A stretch of 6,929 nucleotides of DNA from CAYZEZ01 sp964477295 (GCA_964477295.1 CAYZEZ010000252.1:1-6929), one strand, 5' to 3'. Positions 1 to 6,299 are shown, numbered from the stretch's first letter. The notes: generated by a model from the sequence alone, not told the origin. Numbers and translations are program-made.

Positions 1-25
1 CGAGTTCGAGTCTCGTCGTCACCGC
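1..25 (+). tRNA. Partial tRNA 3' end or tRNA-like remnant
   Basis: Only the 3' part lies in the window. CGAG, the seven-base loop TTCGAGT and CTCG form a perfect T-arm: the loop fits T54 T55 C56 R57 A58 N59 Y60 and the four visible stem pairs are all Watson-Crick. Then come T, a possible acceptor strand CGTCACC and a discriminator G. CCA is not encoded. A terminator follows within 8 bases, as expected after a tRNA gene. The 5' acceptor strand would have to read GGTGACG upstream of position 1, which cannot be seen. The anticodon is absent, so no amino acid can be assigned. It could also be a tRNA-mimicking attachment site, because the same 24 bases recur at 338-361 without a tRNA body. Confidence 0.42.
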
Positions 26-31
26 TATTAA

Positions 32-56
32 GCCTCTCATTATGAGGGGCTTTTTT
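32..56 (+). terminator. Intrinsic terminator after the tRNA-like end
   Basis: The stem GCCTCTCA (32-39) pairs with TGAGGGGC (43-50), with one G-T wobble and a three-base loop, and six T residues follow at 51-56. It should stop transcription coming from the tRNA-like side. The GIY-YIG start codon lies only five bases beyond the T-tract, so that gene has no obvious promoter room of its own. Confidence 0.8.
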
Positions 57-61
57 CGTTT

Positions 62-307
62 ATGCCTTACTATGTTTACATAATAAAAAGTCAAAAAGAT
101 CAGAGCTATTATATTGGCTACACTGCTGATCTGGATGCACGGATCACTGAGCATAATGAAGGCTCTACCCGCTACACAAAATTTAAGCGGCCCTGGAATC
201 TTGTATACTCAGAAGAATTTGAAACAAAAAGAGAAGCTTTAATTCGCGAGCGATTCTTAAAGAAGCAGAAAAACAGGGAATTCTACGAAAGGCTAATTAA
301 AAAGTAA
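62..307 (+). CDS. Small GIY-YIG domain endonuclease
   Basis: An 81-residue protein made of a single GIY-YIG domain, close to the small YhbQ/UPF0213-like type. The first tyrosine motif is YYVYII (residues 3-8) and the second is YYIGYT (16-21). The catalytic arginine is probably R27 in LDARITEHN, and the metal-binding glutamate is E63 in LIRERFLKK. These residues look intact, so the protein is probably an active DNA-cutting enzyme. The C-terminus is strongly basic (KKQKNREFYERLIKK), fitting DNA contact. Its length is normal for the family. The ATG follows a terminator T-tract directly, with no Shine-Dalgarno site. The gene sits between two exact 24-bp tRNA-like direct repeats, which suggests it is the cargo or driver of a small mobile unit and not a repair gene. 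That role is inference; the fold assignment is firm. Confidence 0.93.
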   Translation: MPYYVYIIKSQKDQSYYIGYTADLDARITEHNEGSTRYTKFKRPWNLVYSEEFETKREALIRERFLKKQKNREFYERLIKK

Positions 308-317
308 TGCCGGCCTG

Positions 318-339
318 TCATCCCGAGTACTCGGGATGA
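318..339. repeat. Perfect 22-bp palindrome
   Basis: Two 11-base arms, TCATCCCGAGT and ACTCGGGATGA, are exact reverse complements with no spacer. It begins 10 bases after the GIY-YIG stop codon, and its last two bases are the GA of GAG in the second tRNA-like copy (338-361). It has no T-tract, so it is not a terminator. A binding or cleavage site for the neighbouring nuclease, or a folded recombination site, are possible roles. Confidence 0.75.
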
Positions 340-361
340 GTTCGAGTCTCGTCGTCACCGC
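338..361 (+). repeat. Second copy of the tRNA-like 3' end
   Basis: Identical over 24 bases to positions 2-25. Here the T-arm can still fold (ATGAG against CTCGT, with one T-G wobble), but no D-arm or anticodon arm is visible upstream. That space holds the palindrome and the GIY-YIG gene. It is therefore a duplicated fragment and not a tRNA gene. Confidence 0.85.
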
Positions 362-364
362 AGG

Positions 365-397
365 ATCCCTCAATAGGACTTAATTGAGGGATTTTTT
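365..397 (+). terminator. Intrinsic terminator after the second tRNA-like copy
   Basis: ATCCCTCAAT (365-374) pairs perfectly with ATTGAGGGAT (383-392) around an eight-base loop, and the T-tract runs 392-397. It lies between the plus-strand GIY-YIG gene and the convergent minus-strand permease. On the minus strand it lacks a T-tract, so it probably terminates only rightward transcripts. Confidence 0.85.
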
Positions 398-447
398 ATC
401 AGATGTCGGTGGTCAGCCGGCATAATTGCATAAATCATTTCCTCCGA

Positions 448-2829
448 TTATTCATATCTCAAAGAATCAACCGTGCTTTGATTAGCTGCTTTTTGACTTT
501 GCCAGAGGATAGTAAGCATGGCAATTAGGTAGACAATAAGTCCTGCCGCTATAAATACCCACCAACTTATCTCTGTTTTGTAGGCGAATCCCTGCAACCA
601 TTTTCTAAAAGCAAAATAAATCGCAGGAGTGGCTATAACAAGTGCAAGTAATAACCACCTGCTGCTATCCTTTATGAACAGCAAGTGTATATCTCTTGAA
701 TTTGCACCATGCACCTTGCGGATCCCGATCTCCTTGGATCTGCGAAGTACTGTATATGCCATCAATCCCATGAGCCCAAGACATGAGACAACGATGGCCA
801 GAATTGACAAAAGAGAGGTAATCCAGCCTATTTTTCTATCCGTTTTATACAAGGCATCAAATTCACTGTCGATAAAAGAATATTCCAGCGGCCGGTAAGG
901 TACGAATGATTTCCAGGCATCCCTTAAAAATGAAATTACTTCTTTTGTTTTGCCGTGTTTTATCCTTACACTGATAAAGCTTTCCGATCCAGGTGCAATG
1001 AGCACCATTCCCATGGGTTCGATAGGGTTATGCAATGATTCATAATGAATGTCCTCTACAACACCGATGACTTTATAAGTCCTGTCAAGTTTATACCTTT
1101 TACCGATAGGTTCTTTCCACCCAAGTCTTTTAATCGCAGTTTCGTTCATTACTATTCCCAGGTGATCGGTTGAGTAGGATCTGTCAAAAAACCTGCCTTG
1201 TTTCAATTTCATACCAAGGGCATTGAGATAATCATAATCACAATAAATTACAGTTACATGACAATCCTCTATCGCTGAATCGACAGGATGTCCCCATACA
1301 CTAAAATTATCTATCCCCGGTACACTTTCTGAACTTGAAACCTGTATAATATTGGTATTTGTACGTAATGTCTGCTTGAACGCATCGTGAGATGAATCCA
1401 GGTACCAGGGATTTTTTACCAGCAATATGTTTTCTTTGTTGAAACCTTTCTCGGTCTCCTGATTCATATATCTGAACTGTTTAAACACAAACATGGATCC
1501 CGTAAGGAAAAATATGCAAAGTGCATACTGAAGGATAATAAGTTTTGAATTAAAAAACACTCCGACTGTTTTGAATTCTTTCCATACTTCAAGATCACGT
1601 GTAGTATTGTTCGAAACAAGAATAAAAGCTGGATAAAGACCGGCTAACAAGCCCATGATCATGACGATGGCAATTCCTGCTAATAGGTGACCAGTTGAGT
1701 AGAGCATGGATCTGTCAAGAGTCCTTTCCACCAACTGCTGGAACCAGGGAAATACCAGTTCGATTATACATAAAGAAAGAACCAGGGCAACCAGGAAAAT
1801 AAGGACAGCATCAATAAGGAAATACAGTAGTTCACTCGAAGTGGAAGCACCAAACATTTTCTTAATTATAACCTCTCTCCTGCGACTGAGGGATTGGCTT
1901 GTGTGAAGGTTTACAAAGTTTATTATGGATATCAGCAAAATGAGTACCACGAGGACTGAGAAAAAGTAAACAGTAAAATAACTACCCCTGGGGGTCTCAT
2001 AACCGGTAGGGTAAACTTTGGTGTTCAAGTGAATATCCTGAATGGGTTGCAGAAGGTAAGTGCTTCTACTGTAATTGAAGTAGTCGGACCCGTAGAATTG
2101 TTCCATGAACCCAGGCAACATTGCTTCAATCTTATCTTTCTGATCGGGATCCTCCAACAATATATAGGTCTGAAGAAAATGATTAAAATGACTTGTTTTG
2201 TTGATGAACTGAAAAGATGTTGAGGATACTAAAAAATCTGGTCTCATGTGAGAGTTTGCGGGAAAATCCGCAAAAACACCTGTAACTGTATAAATATTGC
2301 CAGCTGTTCCAAGATCACTGCTTTCGATAGTAAAATGTTGATTCATTGGATTCGTGTTGGGAAACAGTTTCTCTGCTATGGATTGGCTGATCACAACTGA
2401 CCAAGGTCCGCTCAAGGATTGACCCGTGTTACCGGCAATAAGCTTTATTCCGAAAACATTAAAAAATGAAGAGTCAACCACCAGAACAAGTCTCTCAGAA
2501 TACACTTCATCTCCAATAAGAATAATGTTATTGCTGCTGGAATAAAGTCTGGTAGCTGCCAGTACTTCTGGGAACTCAGAATATAGACTTGGAGCCAGGG
2601 GTGCCGGAACATCAGTTGAGAATTTTTCACTTCCCTGCCAGTTCCTTATTACTCTGAATGCCCTTTCACTTGTTTTTAATGACCTGTCATAAGAAAGTTC
2701 ATCAGTAACAAAGGACCAGACCAGAATGGCTACGACGAATCCTGCAATCAATCCTATAATATTTACTATTGCAAGAAGCCGATTTTTAACAAGATTCTTT
2801 ATGAATATTTTGAAATGATAAGCGAACAT
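448..2829 (-). CDS. FtsX/MacB-type ABC transporter permease
   Basis: A 793-residue inner-membrane permease of the duplicated MacB/FtsX architecture found in many paralogues in Bacteroidota. By eye it has eight membrane segments, near residues 17-41, 286-309, 335-359, 382-405, 428-449, 667-692, 723-740 and 755-776. Two periplasmic MacB_PCD-like domains lie at about 50-280 and 460-660, carrying the repeated signatures FNVFGIKLIAGN (123-134) and LNALGMKLKQGRFF (535-548). Each half has the cytoplasmic FtsX coupling motif: SRRREVIIKKMFGAS (315-329) and RRSKEIGIRKVHGAN (696-710). The tail VDSLRYE is usual for the group. Such permeases work with a separate ATPase, in lipoprotein or peptide handling, efflux or mechanotransmission; no ATPase gene lies in the window, so the substrate is unknown. 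The frame is intact and of normal length. The ATG has no Shine-Dalgarno site. Confidence 0.93.
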   Translation of the reverse strand: MFAYHFKIFIKNLVKNRLLAIVNIIGLIAGFVVAILVWSFVTDELSYDRSLKTSERAFRVIRNWQGSEKFSTDVPAPLAPSLYSEFPEVLAATRLYSSSNNIILIGDEVYSERLVLVVDSSFFNVFGIKLIAGNTGQSLSGPWSVVISQSIAEKLFPNTNPMNQHFTIESSDLGTAGNIYTVTGVFADFPANSHMRPDFLVSSTSFQFINKTSHFNHFLQTYILLEDPDQKDKIEAMLPGFMEQFYGSDYFNYSRSTYLLQPIQDIHLNTKVYPTGYETPRGSYFTVYFFSVLVVLILLISIINFVNLHTSQSLSRRREVIIKKMFGASTSSELLYFLIDAVLIFLVALVLSLCIIELVFPWFQQLVERTLDRSMLYSTGHLLAGIAIVMIMGLLAGLYPAFILVSNNTTRDLEVWKEFKTVGVFFNSKLIILQYALCIFFLTGSMFVFKQFRYMNQETEKGFNKENILLVKNPWYLDSSHDAFKQTLRTNTNIIQVSSSESVPGIDNFSVWGHPVDSAIEDCHVTVIYCDYDYLNALGMKLKQGRFFDRSYSTDHLGIVMNETAIKRLGWKEPIGKRYKLDRTYKVIGVVEDIHYESLHNPIEPMGMVLIAPGSESFISVRIKHGKTKEVISFLRDAWKSFVPYRPLEYSFIDSEFDALYKTDRKIGWITSLLSILAIVVSCLGLMGLMAYTVLRRSKEIGIRKVHGANSRDIHLLFIKDSSRWLLLALVIATPAIYFAFRKWLQGFAYKTEISWWVFIAAGLIVYLIAMLTILWQSQKAANQSTVDSLRYE

Positions 2830-2979
2830 TTAAATACAATTTAGCTTCTGGTCCAATGGATGGAACTGTTCTGAATAGTGCCAGAATCTGGGAGAACAAT
2901 CTTGATTTTCTACTCTAATCAGTAGTAAATATACTTAATATTTGGATGTAAAGATGTTAAAATAAATCATGTTGTTTGT

Positions 2980-3147
2980 CTGGTTTTCGGCATGGTTTTC
3001 AGTTTGGTTGCCGGTTTTGCTTAACCTTATTTTACTTAGTTTAACTGAAAAAGCTCCAAAACAGTCCTGTTTGATCTCTTCCAGAGTTAAAATAGATTAA
3101 ACTGAGTAAAATTAGATAAAAAAGGTTCCGGTTTCGTCGTCATCGCC
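2980..3147 (+). repeat. Long dispersed repeat, copy A
   Basis: Aligns without gaps to 6081-6248 at a constant offset of 3101 bp, about four-fifths identical by eye. Two blocks are perfect: 33 bases from 2994 and 26 bases from 3087. It contains the spaced motif GGTTTTC/GGTTTTG at 2982, 2994 and 3013. A long inverted repeat lies at 3029-3044 and 3097-3112. It ends in TTTCGTCGTCATCGC (3132-3146), which matches 13 of 15 bases of the tRNA-like end at 11-25. No reading frame is evident. With 2830-2979, in which I see nothing, it fills the gap between the permease and the aldolase. Confidence 0.85.
3029..3112 (+). other. Long-stem hairpin in repeat A, possible structured RNA
   Basis: ATTTTACTTAGTTTAA (3029-3044) pairs with TTAAACTGAGTAAAAT (3097-3112) over all 16 positions, with one G-U. 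A nested small hairpin, AAACAG/CTGTTT, lies at 3059-3072. In copy B the left arm carries three substitutions, two of which keep pairing as G-U. A terminator follows 41 bases later. A small RNA is possible, and so is a folded DNA recombination site. Confidence 0.4.
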
Positions 3148-3153
3148 TGAAAG

Positions 3154-3176
3154 CCTTCCAGAAATGGGAGGTTTTT
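3154..3176 (+). terminator. Intrinsic terminator after repeat A
   Basis: CCTTCCA (3154-3160) pairs with TGGGAGG (3165-3171) around a GAAA loop, with one T-G wobble, and a five-T tract follows (3172-3176). No plus-strand gene lies upstream, so it implies a non-coding rightward transcript through repeat A or a terminator inherited from a former RNA gene. Its sequence differs from the terminator in the same place after repeat B. Confidence 0.65.
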
Positions 3177-3180
3177 GTGT

Positions 3181-3204
3181 TATCTCGCACCCTGTCTTGC
3201 AAAC
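3181..3204 (+). repeat. Two-unit 12-bp tandem motif, copy A
   Basis: TATCTCGCACCC and TGTCTTGCAAAC stand head to tail with a 12-bp period and a TCTYGCA core. The same pair occurs at 6299-6322 after the B terminator. Short tandem motifs like this are typical of protein-binding or recombinase arm sites, but no cognate protein is identifiable here. A small inverted repeat, ACGTAT-AG-ATACGT, follows at 3203-3216. Confidence 0.55.
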
Positions 3205-3254
3205 GTATAGATACGTCAGGCCTGTATGGACACTTTTATATATTTAAAAAGTTG

Positions 3255-4289
3255 TTAAACAGGTTTGTAAAGCTGTTCGAACACATCCATAACAATGGAA
3301 GTTGCTGCAGGCAGGTAGATTTCATCTCTTCGATATTTTTCAGTAAGAAAATGGATAGAAGGCCTGCCATCCATTTTAATAAATTCTTGTCCCAGAAGTC
3401 CATCACGGACAAGGGTTCCGATCTTTTCACCGGACAATTGATTGCTCATTTCCCGAAGGAGTGTTTCAGCCATTTTTTTCCCGGGATCGGATTCCAGCCT
3501 TCCCCAGAGGTTGACTTTCACAATTCCATCCTCGGGGAGAAGGGATAACGCATGCTGGTCGATGCTGGAGGTTCCGTGAAGTGTGAGTTTTCGACCTATC
3601 TTTTCAGTAATTGCCCTGGCTGCATTCGCCCGGTATTTCACGCTTCCCTCTGTACGCCGATGTTCAGTTCCCAGGTTTGCGACGATAAGGTCACACCCGG
3701 TATCATAGAAATACTTTGCTGCCACATCTGGATCCGTTATTTGATCAGTTATTTCACCGCGGACATTATTTTCATCATAGTTGTAAATTTCATCCACAGC
3801 CCCCTCAATGATAAAATATGATCTGTACCTGGATATAAAATCATTCATCATCCTTGCATTATCCTGTAGGCTGTAATGGCTGCAATCCCACATCACTGAG
3901 GAGATAAAATCGCTGTAACCCTCTATGATCCATTCGTCATTCCCGGGTTGTGCATGATCAAGGTGAACGATCATGTCAAGATCAGAATAGGGTCCATCCT
4001 CTCTGGCCAGTCTTTCAATATCGGCTTTAACTGCCAGTATCCCTTCCTTTGGATCAGACAAGCCCGTGTAGTTTTTTAACTGCTGCCTCTCGCTGTAAGA
4101 ACCTGTAAAGGCAATCATCAGCGGCAGGTGCTCTGCCAGTCCGGCATTATCTTTAAATGATTTTGCTCCTTTGAAGATGGCTTCGGTTGTATATACGCTT
4201 TCAGTGCAAAAGCAGGGCAGGCTTCTATGGCTTTCCGTATAAGAATTCAGAATGTGCCTTGCCTCTTCTCCATCTCTGATAATTGACAT
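3255..4289 (-). CDS. Class II (zinc) fructose/tagatose-bisphosphate-type aldolase, divergent
   Basis: A 344-residue TIM-barrel aldolase of the FbaA/GatY/KbaY superfamily, expected to cleave a ketose phosphate reversibly into a three-carbon phosphate and an aldehyde in the cytoplasm. HLDHA (109-113) supplies the catalytic Asp111 and metal ligand His112. SVMWDCSH (131-138) matches the family SVMIDASH. Glu162 lies in the EGAVDE strand. GTEH gives His210 and LTLHG gives His238, the other metal ligands; KVN gives Asn260. Some phosphate-loop positions depart from GatY: GTxHG has become GTEHR (Arg211), HGxSG has become HGTSS, and NVxT has become NLWG. The substrate may therefore be unusual. I chose ATG 4289, five bases after the kinase stop. 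A TTG at 4298 overlapping that stop would add three residues. It is the second gene of the kinase operon. Confidence 0.85.
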   Translation of the reverse strand: MSIIRDGEEARHILNSYTESHRSLPCFCTESVYTTEAIFKGAKSFKDNAGLAEHLPLMIAFTGSYSERQQLKNYTGLSDPKEGILAVKADIERLAREDGPYSDLDMIVHLDHAQPGNDEWIIEGYSDFISSVMWDCSHYSLQDNARMMNDFISRYRSYFIIEGAVDEIYNYDENNVRGEITDQITDPDVAAKYFYDTGCDLIVANLGTEHRRTEGSVKYRANAARAITEKIGRKLTLHGTSSIDQHALSLLPEDGIVKVNLWGRLESDPGKKMAETLLREMSNQLSGEKIGTLVRDGLLGQEFIKMDGRPSIHFLTEKYRRDEIYLPAATSIVMDVFEQLYKPV

Positions 4290-4294
4290 ATTGT

Positions 4295-5776
4295 TCAATT
4301 TTTAGTTGCGAACGAACCCAATAGGTCGCCCAGCTTGATATATTTTTTATAAATCCCGTCATAGATATCCTTCAGGTCGCTATGAGGCTCTAATCGGGTA
4401 ATATGGAAACCGAGGGTGCTATGAATATTTTCCAAACCTCTCGACGGTTCCAGGTTGTTTTTTACCAGGCAAAATAATCCCCAGCTCGATGCTTCGGCCT
4501 CTTTGAAGATCTCAACTGGAATTTGCAAAACATCTGAGATGATCTTACATAGAACCAGGTTTTGCGATGCACCGCCACTTAACCGGATCTTTTCAATGGA
4601 TGCTCCTCCCTTGTGCATGCTTTCTATATTAAACCTGATTTCATAAGCAATTGATTCAAGTAATGCCCTTAATATGTGAATGCCAGTATGCGATAATGTC
4701 AGACCGTAAAGTCCTCCATATGCAAGAGGATCCCATCGGGGAGACCCGGCGCCTGAAAAATAGGGCAATGCAATAAGCCCGTCTGCTCCTTCCTTAATTG
4801 CATCAGCTTTATCCAGGATTTCAACATAGGGCATACCCCGGTCAATGTTCTCGTGATACCATTTTATCAGGCTTCCTGTATTCCAGATGGGAGGTTCATA
4901 TTCCCATTTCCCGGGAAGAGCGGCACAGTTAAGGATCATTTTGCTTTCACTTAGATGGACCGGTTCTTGAATCGTTACCGATAAAGCAGAAGAAGTGCCA
5001 AGACCAATGCTGACGCACTTCTCGTTAAATGCTCCAACGCCAAGCGCTGCAGCCTGCTGATCACCGGCTCCAGCAATAACCTGTACGTATTCAGGCAGAT
5101 CCATTTCTTTCGCTACAGCAGGTTGAATTATTCCAATGGCAGATCCCGGTTCCTTCAATTCAGGCAATTTTTCTTCGTCAATATCAAATGTTTCCAGGAT
5201 GAGTTGTGACCACTGACGTTTTACAACATCAAGCATGCAGGTACGTGATGCTATACTGACATCGGTGATTGCTTTTCCTGACATCCGGGAGAGGATAAAA
5301 TCCACTGCCTGTAAAAACTTGAATGCTGAACCATAAATTTCCGGTTGATGTTCTTTGATCCAAAGTATTTTAGACAACGACCAGGCAGGATTATGCTTAA
5401 GACCGGTGATCTGGTATATTTGTTCCTCGCCAAGCTTTTTTCTGACCTGCATAGCCTGTTCGCCGGTTCTTCGATCCAACCATGTGATGAGGTTTGACAG
5501 CGGTAGGAAGTGATTGTCAACAGGCACGATCCCTTCACGTTGTCCTGTGGCCGAAAAAGACACAATATGCCTTCTTACCTGAGGAGGTATCTCGCTGAAC
5601 ATTTTGACCAGGTCCCTCCACCACTGCCCGGCATCTTGTTCTGTCCAGTCTTTGACGGGATGAATGCACGTATTCACACATTGGCGGGTTTCCAGTATAC
5701 CCCCAGAAGAATTAAAAATTGTCAAACGGATGGAACCTGTTCCCAGGTCAACAATAGCAATATTACCTTCCTGCAT
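4295..5776 (-). CDS. FGGY-family carbohydrate kinase (xylulokinase/LsrK-like)
   Basis: A 493-residue cytoplasmic sugar kinase with the two actin-like FGGY domains, about residues 5-250 and 255-455, of normal length. It transfers phosphate from ATP to a ketose, polyol or related sugar. The N-terminal nucleotide loop is DLGTGSIR (10-17). The substrate-side motif is GQREGIV (78-84), followed by WLDRR (99-103). The catalytic base is Asp239 in GAGDQQAAALGVG. GLGTSSAL (258-265) and GGASQN (401-406) are the C-terminal phosphate and adenosine motifs. GTGSIR and REGIV resemble the autoinducer-2 kinase LsrK, while the GAGDQQ region is xylulokinase-like, so the substrate is open. It is the first gene of a two-gene unit with the aldolase. 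ATG 5776 is preferred over an in-frame TTG at 5797, which lies inside a possible promoter box. Confidence 0.9.
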   Translation of the reverse strand: MQEGNIAIVDLGTGSIRLTIFNSSGGILETRQCVNTCIHPVKDWTEQDAGQWWRDLVKMFSEIPPQVRRHIVSFSATGQREGIVPVDNHFLPLSNLITWLDRRTGEQAMQVRKKLGEEQIYQITGLKHNPAWSLSKILWIKEHQPEIYGSAFKFLQAVDFILSRMSGKAITDVSIASRTCMLDVVKRQWSQLILETFDIDEEKLPELKEPGSAIGIIQPAVAKEMDLPEYVQVIAGAGDQQAAALGVGAFNEKCVSIGLGTSSALSVTIQEPVHLSESKMILNCAALPGKWEYEPPIWNTGSLIKWYHENIDRGMPYVEILDKADAIKEGADGLIALPYFSGAGSPRWDPLAYGGLYGLTLSHTGIHILRALLESIAYEIRFNIESMHKGGASIEKIRLSGGASQNLVLCKIISDVLQIPVEIFKEAEASSWGLFCLVKNNLEPSRGLENIHSTLGFHITRLEPHSDLKDIYDGIYKKYIKLGDLLGSFATKN

Positions 5777-5794
5777 ATATCTCAGATTAAAGAA

Positions 5795-5802
5795 CAAACT
5801 TA
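5795..5802 (-). promoter_or_regulatory. Possible -7 box of the kinase-aldolase operon
   Basis: The minus strand reads TAAGTTTG, an exact match to the Bacteroidota -7 consensus TAnnTTTG. Transcription would start near 5790, giving a leader of about 13 bases to ATG 5776. No clear TTTG -33 box stands at the usual 19-21 bp upstream, so support is modest. Confidence 0.35.
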
Positions 5803-6080
5803 ACTAATCAGGACAGAAATTCTATAATTGAATATTTTTTATTCCTGTTATTTCACAAAATGCCACCACCTCATGGCAGCGGTGTTCCCCAAAGCCTGGA
5901 ATAACATAGATCAGGTATTTCGGTTAAATAGTTGTATCCTGATGCAGTTTGTATTAGAAAATATTCGTAAAACAAATTCTGAGGATGTGCATTATTGTTC
6001 AGGCTTTGTAATGGATTATTAATTCAGGATAGTGTTTATGGGAATAATGAAGTTTACTGTTATAATTTGTAATCCTAAAT
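5803..6080. other. Intergenic stretch without recognisable content
   Basis: Upstream of the kinase and left of repeat B I see no credible gene, RNA or strong hairpin. A 64-codon plus-strand frame at 5828-6022 has no recognisable motif, start context or family resemblance. Only the promoter candidate at the left edge is worth noting. Confidence 0.5.
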
Positions 6081-6248
6081 CTCGTTTTCGGTCCGGTTTT
6101 CAGTTTGGTTGCCGGTTTTGCTTAACCATATTTTGCCTGGTTTAATAAAAAACCCTTCGAAACCTTCCTATTTGAACTCTTCCAGAATTAAAATAGATTA
6201 AACTGAGTAAAATAAGGGAAAAGAGGTTGCGGTTTCCTCGTCACCCAA
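6081..6248 (+). repeat. Long dispersed repeat, copy B
   Basis: Partner of the repeat at 2980-3147, in the same orientation and aligned without gaps. The inverted repeat is kept (6130-6145 with 6198-6213: twelve Watson-Crick pairs, three G-U, one C-A mismatch). It ends in TTTCCTCGTCACCCA (6233-6247), an 11-of-15 match to the tRNA-like end at 11-25, so this copy is more diverged from the tRNA core than copy A. The two copies bracket the kinase-aldolase operon. Confidence 0.85.
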
Positions 6249-6258
6249 TTAAAATAAA

Positions 6259-6299
6259 AAACCCTTGTGAGACAAGTACTTGCAAAGGTTTGACTTTTT
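6259..6299 (+). terminator. Probable intrinsic terminator after repeat B
   Basis: AAACCCTTG (6259-6267) pairs with CAAAGGTTT (6283-6291), one mismatch in nine, around a 15-base loop, and a T-tract follows at 6295-6299. It occupies the same place after the repeat as the terminator of copy A but is unrelated in sequence. The large loop and three spacer bases before the Ts make it weaker than the others in this window. Confidence 0.5.

Larger units (their letters stand above)
26..361 (+). mobile_element. Putative GIY-YIG mini-cassette flanked by tRNA-end repeats
   Basis: The exact 24-bp sequence at 2-25 recurs at 338-361, offset 336 bp. Between the copies lie a terminator, one GIY-YIG gene and a perfect palindrome. 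Each copy is followed by an intrinsic terminator of unrelated sequence. This layout fits insertion at the end of a tRNA gene with regeneration of the tRNA end. No transposase, integrase or terminal inverted repeats are present, so the movement mechanism is unknown and mobility is inferred from layout alone. Confidence 0.4.

Noticed and set aside
1..56. 3' end of tmRNA
   Set aside because: The acceptor-like CGTCACCG does not resemble the usual tmRNA 3' ends I know, and no tag-peptide region can be seen in the window.
338..361. A second functional tRNA gene
   Set aside because: Only the T-arm and acceptor-like 3' strand are present; the upstream space holds a palindrome and a protein gene.
3203..3216. 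Terminator for the kinase-aldolase operon at the ACGTAT/ATACGT inverted repeat
   Set aside because: The stem is six base pairs with a two-base loop, and no T-tract follows on the minus strand.
3177..3548. A 123-codon plus-strand frame, with a second at 3552-3821
   Set aside because: Both lie antisense to the aldolase, whose frame shows clear family motifs and an intact active site; they have no recognisable domain.
5828..6022. A 64-codon plus-strand frame in the gap upstream of the kinase
   Set aside because: No motif, no start context and a composition typical of random AT-rich sequence.
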